NCBI GenBank assembly: GCA_029776225.1
Contig: JAKOTR010000054.1
Location: forward strand, 124,001 to 188,000
Direction of reading: 5' to 3'
Origin: Acidobacteriota bacterium
GTDB lineage: Bacteria; Acidobacteriota; Terriglobia; Bryobacterales; Bryobacteraceae
Length of the DNA: 64,000 nt
Both the position numbers and the translations under genes were made by a program. Within the stretch, counting starts at the first letter, position 1, and each line of letters begins with the position of its first letter. The notes beneath the pieces are model-generated. The model was not told the DNA's origin, searched no databases, and was given only the letters and a program-made list of their open reading frames with translations. Positions 20,697 to 29,143 of this stretch are shown here, in pieces.

Positions 20697-21584
20697 GTGA
20701 TCGTTTCCGCGAGCTACAAGACTGACATTCCCGCTTTTTATGGCGAATGGTTTATCAACCGCCTCAAGGCGGGTTACTGTTGCGTGCGGAACCCTTACGG
20801 GAGCGGCTCCTTTCGCGTCTCTCTGCGGCCCGAAGACGTCGACGGAATTGTTTTCTGGACCAGGAACATCGGGCCGTTCCTTCCGCGGCTGCCGGAAGTC
20901 CGCCGGCGCGGCATTCCGTTTGTCGTGCAGTACACGATCAATGCCTATCCGCGGGCGCTGGACGCCGCGGTGCCGGACGCGGGCCGTTCAATCGAGCACA
21001 TGAAGGCGCTGCACGGCGAGTACGGCCCTCGCGTCGCCGTCTGGCGCTACGACACCATCGTTTCTTCCTCGATTACGCCGCCCGATTTCCACCTGCGGAA
21101 TTTCGAGCGGATCGCGCGCGAGCTGGAAGGGATTACCGACGAAGTGGTGGTCTCTTTCGCGCAGATTTACCGCAAGACCAGGCTGAATATGGACCGCGCG
21201 GCGCGCAAAGCCGGCTTCACCTGGGACGACCCGCCCGCCGCCGCCAAACGCATCCTGCTCTCCGCGCTCGCCGAATGCGCGCGCTCCCGGGGCATGAAGC
21301 TGACCGTCTGCGGCCAGCGCGAGTTTCTTTCGGATGGCATCGCGGACGCGCGCTGCATCGACCCTGACCGGCTGAGCGACGTGGCCGGGCGCCCGATCCG
21401 CGTGCCGGCCCGCGCCCACAGGAAGGACTGCGGCTGCTACCAGTCGCGCGATATCGGCGAATACGATACCTGCCCCCACGGCTGCGTCTACTGCTACGCG
21501 GTGGGCAGCCACGACCGCGCCCGCCGGCGGTATCGCGCCCACATCCCCACCGGCGAGTTTCTCTTCTCCGAGGTTTCTTCGTGA
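20697..21584 (+). CDS. DUF1848 family protein with radical SAM-like cysteine motif
   Basis: A 295-residue protein of the DUF1848 family, from a GTG start (MIVSASYKTDIPAFYG, the usual family beginning). The fold appears to be a TIM barrel: FWTRNIGPFLPRLPE, PFVVQYTINAYPRALD and VAVWRYDTIVSS resemble barrel strands. The cysteines lie at the C-terminus, first CGCYQSRDIGEYDTC and then CPHGCVYCYA, a Cx3Cx2C arrangement like radical SAM enzymes but at the wrong end of the protein. Iron-sulfur binding is therefore likely, and the reaction is unknown. The stop overlaps the next start as GTGA, which links it tightly to the following unknown gene. Confidence 0.8.
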   Translation: MIVSASYKTDIPAFYGEWFINRLKAGYCCVRNPYGSGSFRVSLRPEDVDGIVFWTRNIGPFLPRLPEVRRRGIPFVVQYTINAYPRALDAAVPDAGRSIEHMKALHGEYGPRVAVWRYDTIVSSSITPPDFHLRNFERIARELEGITDEVVVSFAQIYRKTRLNMDRAARKAGFTWDDPPAAAKRILLSALAECARSRGMKLTVCGQREFLSDGIADARCIDPDRLSDVAGRPIRVPARAHRKDCGCYQSRDIGEYDTCPHGCVYCYAVGSHDRARRRYRAHIPTGEFLFSEVSS

Positions 21585-22237
21585 CACAGCCCGTGCCGCT
21601 CGAGTCCCGCGCGATCGAGGCGCTTCTGGAATCCCCTTCCTGGCACGAGCGAAAAGCGCTTACGGCCTTGTTTGGACGCGATGCGGAGCGCGCCGCCGCG
21701 TTCGAATACAGTTGCGGGCCGGACCAACGGCGCCCGGAATTCGCGTTTGTGGCAGAAACTGGCGCGCGCAGGCGGGCGCTCGTGATGCTAAAGCCTCCGG
21801 CCTCGCCCGCCGCTCTCGTGATCTTCGACTTCGCGCCCGCGCTCCGGCAGAGCGCGCCGCTGAATCTGAAACGGTTCCGTGCGAAAACCGACATTCTGAA
21901 ACCGGAGGGCCCGTTCCTGTGTGTGATCCAGTTCAGCGCGAACGAAACGGCGCCCGCCGCCGTGGAGTTCACGGGGAGCGTCGATCTGGAAGGCGCCCGC
22001 ATAGGCGACTGGATTGTTTTGTTTCACAATGAGCCTGATAGCGCACGCGAACCCCAGTTTTTCTTCGTAGACCGTGAAGGTCACGTCAAATGCCTCATCG
22101 CGGGGCTGGCGCCGGGAGCATGGGAACTCTGGCACAACGGTTTCGTCAAGGAACCATCCCTCGAAGTGAGCCCGCGCGCCGGCACACTCTACTTTGAAGG
22201 CGCCGCCGGCAGCTACTTCTTCCGCCGCTACCGGTAG
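21581..22237 (+). CDS. Hypothetical protein coupled to the DUF1848 gene
   Basis: A 218-residue protein with a GTG start overlapping the DUF1848 stop by 4 bp. No family was recognised. There is no signal peptide and no strong hydrophobic segment. The second half is rich in predicted beta strands and aromatic residues (GDWIVLFHNEPDSAREPQFF, LAPGAWELWHNG, GTLYFEGAAGSYFF), which resembles a beta-sandwich binding domain. The first ~60 residues look helical. Codon use matches the neighbours. Translational coupling suggests a shared role with the DUF1848 protein, but no reaction can be proposed. Confidence 0.65.
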   Translation: MTQPVPLESRAIEALLESPSWHERKALTALFGRDAERAAAFEYSCGPDQRRPEFAFVAETGARRRALVMLKPPASPAALVIFDFAPALRQSAPLNLKRFRAKTDILKPEGPFLCVIQFSANETAPAAVEFTGSVDLEGARIGDWIVLFHNEPDSAREPQFFFVDREGHVKCLIAGLAPGAWELWHNGFVKEPSLEVSPRAGTLYFEGAAGSYFFRRYR

Positions 22238-22336
22238 AATCCCCGCGCAGCGGCTCCGTTTCTCGTGAAGGATCAAACGCCAGCGAGGATTGCAAGTTTT
22301 CCCCGATGATATGCTGAAGGCGGATTTCAGGGGGGT

Positions 22337-24274
22337 GTGTTTGCTCTCCAGACCGGAGGATACGGTATAGCCACGAACCACTGGTCCCGTTTCAAGCCGT
22401 ATGCCTGGGCGATTCTGGGCACCACGATTGCGGTCATTCTCCGGCTGCTGCTGGTTCCGGTGCTCGGCAATCCGCTTTTCTACGGAATTCTGTATGTTGC
22501 CGTAGTGGCGTCAGCGGTCTACGGAGGGCTCGGGCCCGCGATTGTAGCCACGATGCTCGGCGCCGTGACGGCCGACCTTTTTACCGTGCCGCCGCACTGG
22601 AAGCTCCAGATTCACAGCGCTGAGGACCAGCTCAGCCTGGCCATATACCTTCTCATCTCGGCGGCTTTGATCGCTTTCGCCGAAAGGCAGCGCCGGACAC
22701 GCGCGCAGCGGGCAGCCGCAGCCGAGCGCGCCGAGAACGAGGCGGTTCGCGTCAGTGAACAGCGCTTCCGGCGGCTCGTGGAAGTGAGTTCGCAAACCGT
22801 GTGGATGGCGAACGCGGAAGGCGAACCTTACGCCGTGTTGTCTTCCTTGTGCCCTACGTCGGGACGGGAAGAAGAAAAACGACTTGTCCCCTCAAACTGG
22901 CTTGATGCCGTCCATCCCGAGGACCGGCCGCGTGTAGTGGAAGCGTGGCGGATGGCCGTTGCCTCGGCTGCACCTTTCAAAGACGAGCTGCGCTTCAAGA
23001 ACGCCAGCGGCGAATACCGCTACATCTCCTGCCATGCCGCCCCGGTTTTCAATGAGGATGGCTCCATCCGCGAATGGATCGGCATGAGCGCCGACATCAC
23101 AGACCGCAGGCGGGCGGAGCGGGCGCTTGCCGAGGCCATGCAGCGGCTTGACGCCCACATGGACAACTCTCCTCTGGCGGTGGTCGAGTTCGATCCGCAG
23201 TTTCGCATCACGCGGTGGTCCGCAGAGGCTTACAAAATGTTTGGCTGGCGCGCGGACGAAGTGATGGGCCGGGCCATCCATGAGATCCGATGGGTTCACG
23301 AAGACGACGTCGAGGCCGTCAACCGCGTGGCCAGGAGCATGACGGAAGGCAGACGTCCCCGGAACCTGCAAGTCAGCCGGAATTACCGCAAGGACGGCTC
23401 GGTGCTGGAATGCGAATGGTACAACTCCGCGATCTACGACAAAGAAGGCAACCTGAGCTCCATACTATCCCAGGTCCTCGATATCACCGGCCGGAAGCGC
23501 GCAGAGGAGAAGTTAAGGCAGTCGCAGAAGATGGAAAGCATTGCCGTGCTTGCCGGCGGGCTGGCGCACGATTTCAACAACCTGCTTGTCGGCATTATCG
23601 GTAACGCCAGCCTTGCACTGGAAATGCTCGAACCCGGCAGCCCGGCCGAGGACCTGATCCAGCGGATCATCAAGACCGGAGAGCGGGCAGCGCACCTGAC
23701 CAGCCAGATGCTGGCTTACTCCGGCAAGGGCCGGTTCGTCGTGGAGCCGGTAAACCTATCCGCCCTGGTTCGGGAGGTGGCCGCACTCGTGAGGCCGTCG
23801 ACGCCGAAAGGAATTGCGATCAGCCTCGACCTGGATCCGGAACTCCCCGGAATCCGCGCTGACCGCGGCCAGATGCATCAGGTCGTCATGAACCTCCTCA
23901 TCAACGCGACGGAGGCCATCGGCGAGCGCGGCGGTTCGGTCGAATTGCGAACAGGCGTCCTGGAATCCGGTGAAGGCCGCAAAGGCGAGATGGAAGCCCT
24001 GGATCTTCCGCCCGGCAAGTACGTTTTCTTGGAGGTTTGTGACACCGGTCTGGGAATGGATGCGGCCACGAAAGCGAAAATCTTCGAGCCTTTCTTTACG
24101 ACGAAATTCACGGGCCGCGGCCTGGGGCTTGCGGCCGTTTCCGGTATCGTCAGGGGGCACGAAGGCGCTATCAAAGTGATTTCGAGCCCGGGGAAGGGTT
24201 CCTGTTTCAGAGTTCTTTTGCCCGCCGAGGTGAGCGCTGGGAACGCCCAAATTCCGGCGCCGGAATCTGCATAG
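22337..24274 (+). CDS. Membrane PAS-domain sensor histidine kinase
   Basis: A 645-residue histidine kinase. Residues ~24-115 form four closely spaced helices like the KdpD-type DUF4118 membrane domain. Two PAS domains follow (~140-255 and ~265-390, each ending in a PAC-type VLDITGRKR or SADITDRRR). The H-box has the phosphorylated histidine at about 411 in LAGGLAHDFNNLL, and the ATPase domain has VMNLLINATEAIGE and GRGLGLAAVSGIV. The HDFNNLL form is typical of hybrid-type or two-step phosphorelay kinases, but no receiver domain and no response regulator is encoded next to it, so it is an orphan. The GTG at 22337 is preceded by a G-run that may act as ribosome-binding site. Confidence 0.88.
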   Translation: MFALQTGGYGIATNHWSRFKPYAWAILGTTIAVILRLLLVPVLGNPLFYGILYVAVVASAVYGGLGPAIVATMLGAVTADLFTVPPHWKLQIHSAEDQLSLAIYLLISAALIAFAERQRRTRAQRAAAAERAENEAVRVSEQRFRRLVEVSSQTVWMANAEGEPYAVLSSLCPTSGREEEKRLVPSNWLDAVHPEDRPRVVEAWRMAVASAAPFKDELRFKNASGEYRYISCHAAPVFNEDGSIREWIGMSADITDRRRAERALAEAMQRLDAHMDNSPLAVVEFDPQFRITRWSAEAYKMFGWRADEVMGRAIHEIRWVHEDDVEAVNRVARSMTEGRRPRNLQVSRNYRKDGSVLECEWYNSAIYDKEGNLSSILSQVLDITGRKRAEEKLRQSQKMESIAVLAGGLAHDFNNLLVGIIGNASLALEMLEPGSPAEDLIQRIIKTGERAAHLTSQMLAYSGKGRFVVEPVNLSALVREVAALVRPSTPKGIAISLDLDPELPGIRADRGQMHQVVMNLLINATEAIGERGGSVELRTGVLESGEGRKGEMEALDLPPGKYVFLEVCDTGLGMDAATKAKIFEPFFTTKFTGRGLGLAAVSGIVRGHEGAIKVISSPGKGSCFRVLLPAEVSAGNAQIPAPESA

Positions 24275-24301
24275 AGCCTCTGCGAGCCGTCTGGAACTTG
24301 A

Positions 24302-25258
24302 CTACGCCGGGGAACAATCTTCTTCCTGCAAAGAGCGTTCGACTTCGATTGCCGCTCTGCATCCGGCGGCGGCGGCGGTGATCGCCTGGCGGTAAACGCG
24401 GTCCTGAACGTCTCCGGCGTGGAAGACGCCGGGAACGCTCGTGCGCGCGCCGCCCTTGGAAATGATGTAGCCGTCCGCATCGAGTTCGATGTGGCCTCGG
24501 AACACGGCGGTGTTCGGCACGTGGCCGATAGCCAGAAACAGACCGTCCACCGGCACTTCCCACCGCTTGCCGGTTTTCACGTCGCGCAGCAGCACGCCCG
24601 TAACGAGTCCCTTCTGCACGTCGAAGATGTCATCGACCACGGCGTTCGTGATCCACTCGATCTTCGGATTCTTCCGAGCGCGTTCGAGCATGATCTTGGA
24701 GGCACGGAACTCCTCGCGCCGGTGAACGATGGTGACTTTCTCGCCGAAGCGGGTGAGAAAATTGGCCTCCTCCATCGCGGAATCGCCGCCGCCGACCACC
24801 ATGATCTTCTTGCCGCGGAAGAAAAACCCATCGCAGGTGGCGCAGGAACTCACGCCGCGGCCGATCAGCTTCTGCTCGGATTCCAGCCCCAGCCAGCGCG
24901 CCGACGCCCCCGAAGCGATAATGACCCTGCGCGCTTCCATCCATTCGCCTTCGATGTTGAGGCGGAATGGGCGGCGCGAGAAATCGACTTCAATCACCGA
25001 CCCGGTTATGTATTCGGCGCCGAAACTCTGCGCCTGCTTCTTCATGTTCTCGACCAGCACCGGACCGTCGATTCCTTCGGGAAACCCCGGGTAATTCTCG
25101 ACCAGCGAGGTGATGGAGAGTTGCCCGCCCGGCTGGTTTCCCTCTACGACAAGGGGCTTCAGATTCGCTCGTGCCGTATAGATCGCCGCGGTGTTGCCCG
25201 CACAGCCGGAGCCGATGATGATCACATTCCGCATAGCAGTCTTCTGATGATCTTTCAT
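24302..25258 (-). CDS. trxB: Thioredoxin reductase
   Basis: A flavoenzyme that uses NADPH to reduce thioredoxin. The 318-residue protein has the FAD-binding IIGSGCAGNTAAIYTARA near the start, the redox-active CATC in SSCATCDGFFF at mid-protein, the NADPH-binding MVVGGGDSAMEEANFL, and a C-terminal FHAGDVQDRVYRQAITAA FAD motif. The starts at 25258 (ATG) and 25234 (ATG) are both possible, and the former adds eight residues before the conserved core. It lies 26 bp after feoB on the same strand and may be cotranscribed, although GACAAT six bases before the ATG could be a private -10. Confidence 0.94.
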   Translation of the reverse strand: MKDHQKTAMRNVIIIGSGCAGNTAAIYTARANLKPLVVEGNQPGGQLSITSLVENYPGFPEGIDGPVLVENMKKQAQSFGAEYITGSVIEVDFSRRPFRLNIEGEWMEARRVIIASGASARWLGLESEQKLIGRGVSSCATCDGFFFRGKKIMVVGGGDSAMEEANFLTRFGEKVTIVHRREEFRASKIMLERARKNPKIEWITNAVVDDIFDVQKGLVTGVLLRDVKTGKRWEVPVDGLFLAIGHVPNTAVFRGHIELDADGYIISKGGARTSVPGVFHAGDVQDRVYRQAITAAAAGCRAAIEVERSLQEEDCSPA

Positions 25259-25284
25259 GCTAGCATTGTCCGCGCCTCTGGCCG

Positions 25285-27183
25285 TTACGCCAGCAGCGCG
25301 TTCGTGATGCGGTAGGCCAGAAAGGCGCCGGCCCAGGCCAGAGCGCTCATGTACGCAAACTGGATCAGGGGCCATTTCCACCCGGCCGTTTCCCGCCGGA
25401 CCACCGCAATCGTCGACATGCATTGCATCGCGAAAGCGAAGAACACCAGCAGCGAAACCGCGCCGGCGGGCGAGAGGTCCTGCCGCAGCGCCTGTTGCAG
25501 CCCGAGCGAACCGGCGTCCGGCTCCATCCCGTAGATCGTGCCCAGCGTGCCCACAATGACCTCGCGCGCGGCGAGCGAAGTGATCAGGCCGATGCCGATC
25601 TTCCAGTTGAAGCCCAGCGGCTCGATCACCGGCTCCACCGCCCGCCCGATGGACCCGGCCAGGCTCTGCTCGATCGGCGGCGCCATTCCTCCGGAAAGCG
25701 GCAGGTGCGCCAGCACCCACAGCACGACGGCAACCCCCAAAATCACCGTCCCGGCGCGGCGCAAAAAGATCTTCGAGCGGTCAAGCAGGCGCAGGCCCAA
25801 CGACCGCAGCGTCGGACGGCGGTACGGCGGCATCTCCAGGACGAAGGCGGAGCGTTCGCTCTTCAGAATCGACGACTTCAGCAGGCGCGCTGTCGCCACG
25901 GCAGCGGCAAACCCGAGCACGTAGAGGCCGAGCATGGCGGCGGCGCGCGTTCCGAGCAGCGGCCCAAGCAGTGGGCGCTCCGGCAGGAACGCCGCGATAA
26001 TCAGCGTGTAGACGGGAAGCCGCGCCGAGCACGTCATCAGCGGCGCGATCAAAATGGTGGCGATCCGGTCGCGTTTATTCTCGATCGTGCGTGTCGCCAG
26101 AATGGCCGGGACGGCGCACGCATAGGCCGATAGTAGCGGAATGAACGATTTCCCCTGCAGTCCCACGCGGGCCATCGTGCGGTCCGCGATGAGCGCCGCC
26201 CGCGCCAGGTATCCGGAATCCTCCAGAATGCCGATGAAAAGGAAAAGCAAAAGGATCTGGGGCAGAAACACCAGAACCGAACCCACGCCCCTCCACACGC
26301 CCTCAAGCAGCAGGGAACGCAAAACCGAAGGGGGCATCAGCTCGCCGACCTGCGCCCCGGACCAGGTCACCAGCCACTGCACGCCGTCCATCATCGGGCG
26401 CGCCCAGGAGAAAATCGACTGGAAAACCAGCACCACGACCACCCCGAAGATGAGCGGTCCGATCACCGGGTGGAGGAAGATCGCGTCGAGCTTGCGCGTC
26501 ATTTCCGGCGGGCCCGGGGGCTGGTACGATGCCCGCTGTCCCACGCGGGCGGCCCAGGCGCGGCATTTGGGAATGTCCTCAATGGCAGGCAGTTCCGCCG
26601 GCGACGGCGCCGTTCCGTGCTCCGCAAGAAACCGCCAGATCGGCTCAAGTCCTTCGCCCCGCATGGCGCTGGCCAGGATGACGGGCGCGCCGAGCTGTTG
26701 GCTGAGCGCCTCCGTGTCAACTTCCCCGCCCCGCTCCCTGAGATCGTCGGCCATGTTGAGGACCACCAGCGTCGGCAGGCCGAGCGCCAGAATCGGAGCG
26801 GCGAGCACAAGATGGCGGCTCAGGTTCGTCGAATCCAGGATCAGCAGCACCCCGTCTGGACGGGGCACCCCCGGCATGTTGCCGGTAAGCACGTCGCGCG
26901 CGACCCGCTCGTCCTCCGAACGCGGCGTAAGGCTATAGATGCCCGGAAGGTCGATGATCGTGACCTCGCGGCCGTCCTCCAGGCGCGCACGGCCGTCGCG
27001 CCGCTCCACAGTCACGCCGGGATAGTTGGCGACTTTCTGCCGCAGGCCAGTTATCCTATTGAAAAGAGTGGATTTTCCGGAATTGGGAGGGCCGACAATC
27101 GCGATACTCCGCGTTCCGGATCCGTTTGTCGTTGCGCGGTTCTGCAGGACGCCGGCAATGGTGCAGCGATCGCAGTCGGACAT
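25285..27183 (-). CDS. feoB: Ferrous iron transport protein B
   Basis: FeoB imports Fe(II) across the inner membrane using a cytosolic GTPase domain. In the 632-residue product the G1 loop GPPNSGKST is at residues 31-39. G3 DLPGIYSL and G4 NMAD follow, then the helical spacer, and from ~240 two 'gate' domains with about ten helices. At 632 residues it is shorter than the ~770-residue E. coli protein but within range for the family. The ATG at 27183 is one base after the feoA stop; an earlier in-frame start at 27243 would overlap feoA. The N-terminus MSDCDRC carries a CxxC that could bind a metal. Confidence 0.94.
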   Translation of the reverse strand: MSDCDRCTIAGVLQNRATTNGSGTRSIAIVGPPNSGKSTLFNRITGLRQKVANYPGVTVERRDGRARLEDGREVTIIDLPGIYSLTPRSEDERVARDVLTGNMPGVPRPDGVLLILDSTNLSRHLVLAAPILALGLPTLVVLNMADDLRERGGEVDTEALSQQLGAPVILASAMRGEGLEPIWRFLAEHGTAPSPAELPAIEDIPKCRAWAARVGQRASYQPPGPPEMTRKLDAIFLHPVIGPLIFGVVVVLVFQSIFSWARPMMDGVQWLVTWSGAQVGELMPPSVLRSLLLEGVWRGVGSVLVFLPQILLLFLFIGILEDSGYLARAALIADRTMARVGLQGKSFIPLLSAYACAVPAILATRTIENKRDRIATILIAPLMTCSARLPVYTLIIAAFLPERPLLGPLLGTRAAAMLGLYVLGFAAAVATARLLKSSILKSERSAFVLEMPPYRRPTLRSLGLRLLDRSKIFLRRAGTVILGVAVVLWVLAHLPLSGGMAPPIEQSLAGSIGRAVEPVIEPLGFNWKIGIGLITSLAAREVIVGTLGTIYGMEPDAGSLGLQQALRQDLSPAGAVSLLVFFAFAMQCMSTIAVVRRETAGWKWPLIQFAYMSALAWAGAFLAYRITNALLA

Positions 27184-27184
27184 G

Positions 27185-27457
27185 CTAGTCCGCCGCCGCG
27201 GCGGATGGCGCCGGGCGTATCCGGAGGCGCGCGGCGGTCTCACACCTCAGGGCGATTTCCGAACCGTCCACGCGAAAGACACGCGGATCGCCTCCGGGCG
27301 CGCTCCGCGCCGCAGTTACGGCGTTACCGGGGACAAACCCGAGTTCCATCAGCCGGCGGGACACATCATCGGGAAGATCGAGGCAGTCCAAAACGCCCTG
27401 TTCGCCCTCGCGCAACTCGACGAGGGTCGAAGGCCGGCTGGTGAAACTGGGTTGCAT
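27185..27457 (-). CDS. feoA: Ferrous iron transport protein A
   Basis: A small cytoplasmic SH3-like protein (90 residues) needed for FeoB function. Recognisable features are LRRLMELGFVPG-type text (SRRLMELGFVPGNAV) followed by FRVDGSEIALRCETAARLRI, the typical FeoA ending. The C-terminal dozen residues are Ala/Pro rich. It is the first gene of a feoA-feoB(-trxB) unit, with a promoter and Fur-box-like element directly upstream and a start codon that probably coincides with the transcription start. Confidence 0.93.
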   Translation of the reverse strand: MQPSFTSRPSTLVELREGEQGVLDCLDLPDDVSRRLMELGFVPGNAVTAARSAPGGDPRVFRVDGSEIALRCETAARLRIRPAPSAAAAD

Positions 27458-27459
27458 GA

Positions 27460-27495
27460 ATTATCAGTATCGAACCTGGGCGGCTATTCTGTCAA
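27460..27495 (-). promoter_or_regulatory. feo promoter with Fur-box-like repeats
   Basis: Minus strand: TTGACA (27495-27490), 18 bp, then GATACT (27471-27466) as -10, eight bases before the feoA ATG. GATACT is immediately followed by GATAAT (27465-27460), giving two adjacent hexamers that match the GATAAT units of the classical Fur box at 11 of 12 positions. Binding there would cover the -10 element, consistent with iron-dependent repression. Fur itself is not encoded in the window, so the regulator is inferred. Confidence 0.6.
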
Positions 27496-27527
27496 GATCT
27501 ACCTGCAACAGATTTGCAACTAGACCC

Positions 27528-28151
27528 TCACGGCAGCGCCAGCGGGCTCCGGCGCTCCTCCCCAAAAGCGGGTTGCCGGCTCAGAAAATCCAGAAAAGCC
27601 CGCCCCCGCTTGCGGCCGTTGTTCAGCCGGTACTCCAGTCTCTGGAGGAATACCAGCACGCCCAGAATATCGGCATCGCGTATGGAATGAATTCCGGACC
27701 GCTCGGCGACCGCCTGGCGGAACTGCTCCAGCCCCTGCTGGACGCGGTCGTGAATGCCGGCGGCCAGGAGGTTGGCTGGCCGGTCTTCATAGTAGAGGCC
27801 GCTCTGGCGCGTGCGGTAGGTGCGCACCAGAGAATCCAGGGCCTCGCGCACGTCGAAGTCCACCACCCCGGGAACGTTCACGCCCGCGGCGAATTCGCGC
27901 ATGGCCACGGCCAGCAGCGGCTCCTGGCTGCGCAGGAATTCGTCCGTGATGCGGATGTCGAGGTTCGGAATGGTTTCGGGATCGATTTCCGGGGGCTTCT
28001 CGTGGATGCGGGCTTCCTGAAGGTAAGGACAATCCAGCGGGCAGGCGATGCTGTTCTCGCGCTCTGTGCCGCAGCACAACGAGCAGATCTCGCCGCTGAC
28101 TCCAGGGCACGATCGCCGGGGCCGGCGCTTTTCGCAGATCTTGCAAGTCAT
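27528..28151 (-). CDS. Cysteine-rich (zinc-ribbon-like) protein of unknown function
   Basis: A 207-residue protein counted from the ATG at 28151. ATG codons at 28172 and 28169 would add up to seven residues. The first 45 residues hold about ten cysteines: CKIC, a single C, CSLCCGTER, then CPLDCPYL, a pattern that should bind one or two zinc ions or an iron-sulfur cluster. The rest is predicted helical and charged, with no membrane segment. The CSLCCGxxR...CPxDCxYL arrangement looks like a conserved family, but I cannot name it. It is divergent from the 51-residue gene at 28178 with only 26 bp between the start codons. Confidence 0.7.
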   Translation of the reverse strand: MTCKICEKRRPRRSCPGVSGEICSLCCGTERENSIACPLDCPYLQEARIHEKPPEIDPETIPNLDIRITDEFLRSQEPLLAVAMREFAAGVNVPGVVDFDVREALDSLVRTYRTRQSGLYYEDRPANLLAAGIHDRVQQGLEQFRQAVAERSGIHSIRDADILGVLVFLQRLEYRLNNGRKRGRAFLDFLSRQPAFGEERRSPLALP

Positions 28152-28177
28152 AATAGAAACTACTGCCATCATCGCAT

Positions 28178-28333
28178 ATGCCCCGAACCGATCTCTTTCT
28201 CAAGGTTGAAATCGAGCACGACGCCGACGAGCGGCCCGAACACCTCGCCGAAGAAATCTGCCGCGCTGTGCAGAAGATTTACGGCGTGCGCCTGGCCGAA
28301 CTCTCCAGCTACGTGACTCACCCCGATTCGTAG
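28178..28333 (+). CDS. Small conserved-looking protein (51 aa)
   Basis: A short complete frame from ATG (MPRTDLFLKVEIEH...) to TAG, too small for usual length cut-offs. The product is acidic and soluble, with alternating strand/helix character (LFLKVEIEHD, then EEICRAVQKIYGVRLAELSSY), like a small ferredoxin-fold or ACT-size unit. Codon use is normal for the genome, with G/C at third positions. It is divergent from the cysteine-rich gene and lies 43 bp upstream of the methyltransferase gene. Function unknown. Confidence rests on composition and position only. Confidence 0.55.
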   Translation: MPRTDLFLKVEIEHDADERPEHLAEEICRAVQKIYGVRLAELSSYVTHPDS

Positions 28334-28376
28334 CGAGAGATCAAAAGAATACTTTGAGCGGCTAAAATGGGCCGAA

Positions 28377-29102
28377 GTGGAGGAACTTCCCCGGCTCTAC
28401 ACGGAACTCGCCGAGTGGTGGAACTTACTCTCGCCGCCTTCGCACTATGCGGAAGAGGCCGAGGATCTGCTTTCGATGCTGCTCCCGGCCGTGGATCCGC
28501 CGCCGCGAACCCTCCTCGAACTTGGCTGCGGCGGAGGCAGTCTTGCCTTCCATCTCAAAGGGCGCCTGAAACTCACATTGACCGACGTGTCGCCGCAAAT
28601 GCTCGCCGTTTGCCGCGCCAATAATCCCGAATGCGAGCACATCGCCGGCGACATGCGGACTCTGGAACTGGGGCGCGAGTTCGACCTCGTCCTTATCCAC
28701 GACGCGATCATGTATGCCGCCGATCCTGCGTCGGTCCGTGCTGCGATTCGGACCGCCTACCGGCACCTTCGTGCGGGCGGAGCGGCGGCGATTCTGCCCG
28801 ATTTTGTGAAGGAAACGTTCGAGCCCACGACGTCAACCGGCGGTGAGGATGGCCCGGACGGCCGCGGGCTTCGCTACCTGGAGTGGATCTGGGACCCCTG
28901 CCCCACGGACGACACCTACGAAGCCGCCTACGCCTTCCTGCTGCGCGAACGGGACGGCACGGTGCGGGCCGAAAGCGACCGGCACCGGTTGGGCCTGTTC
29001 TCACGGGCGGCGTGGCTGCGATGGCTCGAGGAAGCGGGATTCTCCGCTGCCTCGCGCCGCGACCCGTGGGGCCGCGAGGTCTTCATCGCACGCAAACTGT
29101 AG
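28377..29102 (+). CDS. Class I SAM-dependent methyltransferase
   Basis: A 241-residue cytoplasmic methyltransferase. Motif I is LLELGCGGGSLAFHL (residues ~44-58), motif II has LTLTDVSPQMLAVCR, and post-I segments FDLVLIHDAIMYA and LRAGGAAAILPDFV follow in order. The C-terminal part (ETFEPTTSTGGEDGPDGRGL) is typical of small-molecule methyltransferases that carry a four-stranded insertion. Its substrate cannot be inferred. The GTG at 28377 has no Shine-Dalgarno; TAAAAT at 28363-28368 is eight bases upstream, suggesting a leaderless or near-leaderless message. Confidence 0.85.
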   Translation: MEELPRLYTELAEWWNLLSPPSHYAEEAEDLLSMLLPAVDPPPRTLLELGCGGGSLAFHLKGRLKLTLTDVSPQMLAVCRANNPECEHIAGDMRTLELGREFDLVLIHDAIMYAADPASVRAAIRTAYRHLRAGGAAAILPDFVKETFEPTTSTGGEDGPDGRGLRYLEWIWDPCPTDDTYEAAYAFLLRERDGTVRAESDRHRLGLFSRAAWLRWLEEAGFSAASRRDPWGREVFIARKL

Positions 29103-29106
29103 CAAG

Positions 29107-29133
29107 GCGGCCCGGAACAATGCCCCGGGCCGC
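29107..29133. terminator. Hairpin between convergent genes
   Basis: Perfect 9-bp inverted repeat GCGGCCCGG (29107-29115) / CCGGGCCGC (29125-29133) with a 9-nt loop. It sits between the methyltransferase stop and the convergent oxidoreductase stop, so it can act as a bidirectional terminator. No T-run follows. Confidence 0.55.
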
Positions 29134-29143
29134 ACCGGCGCGC

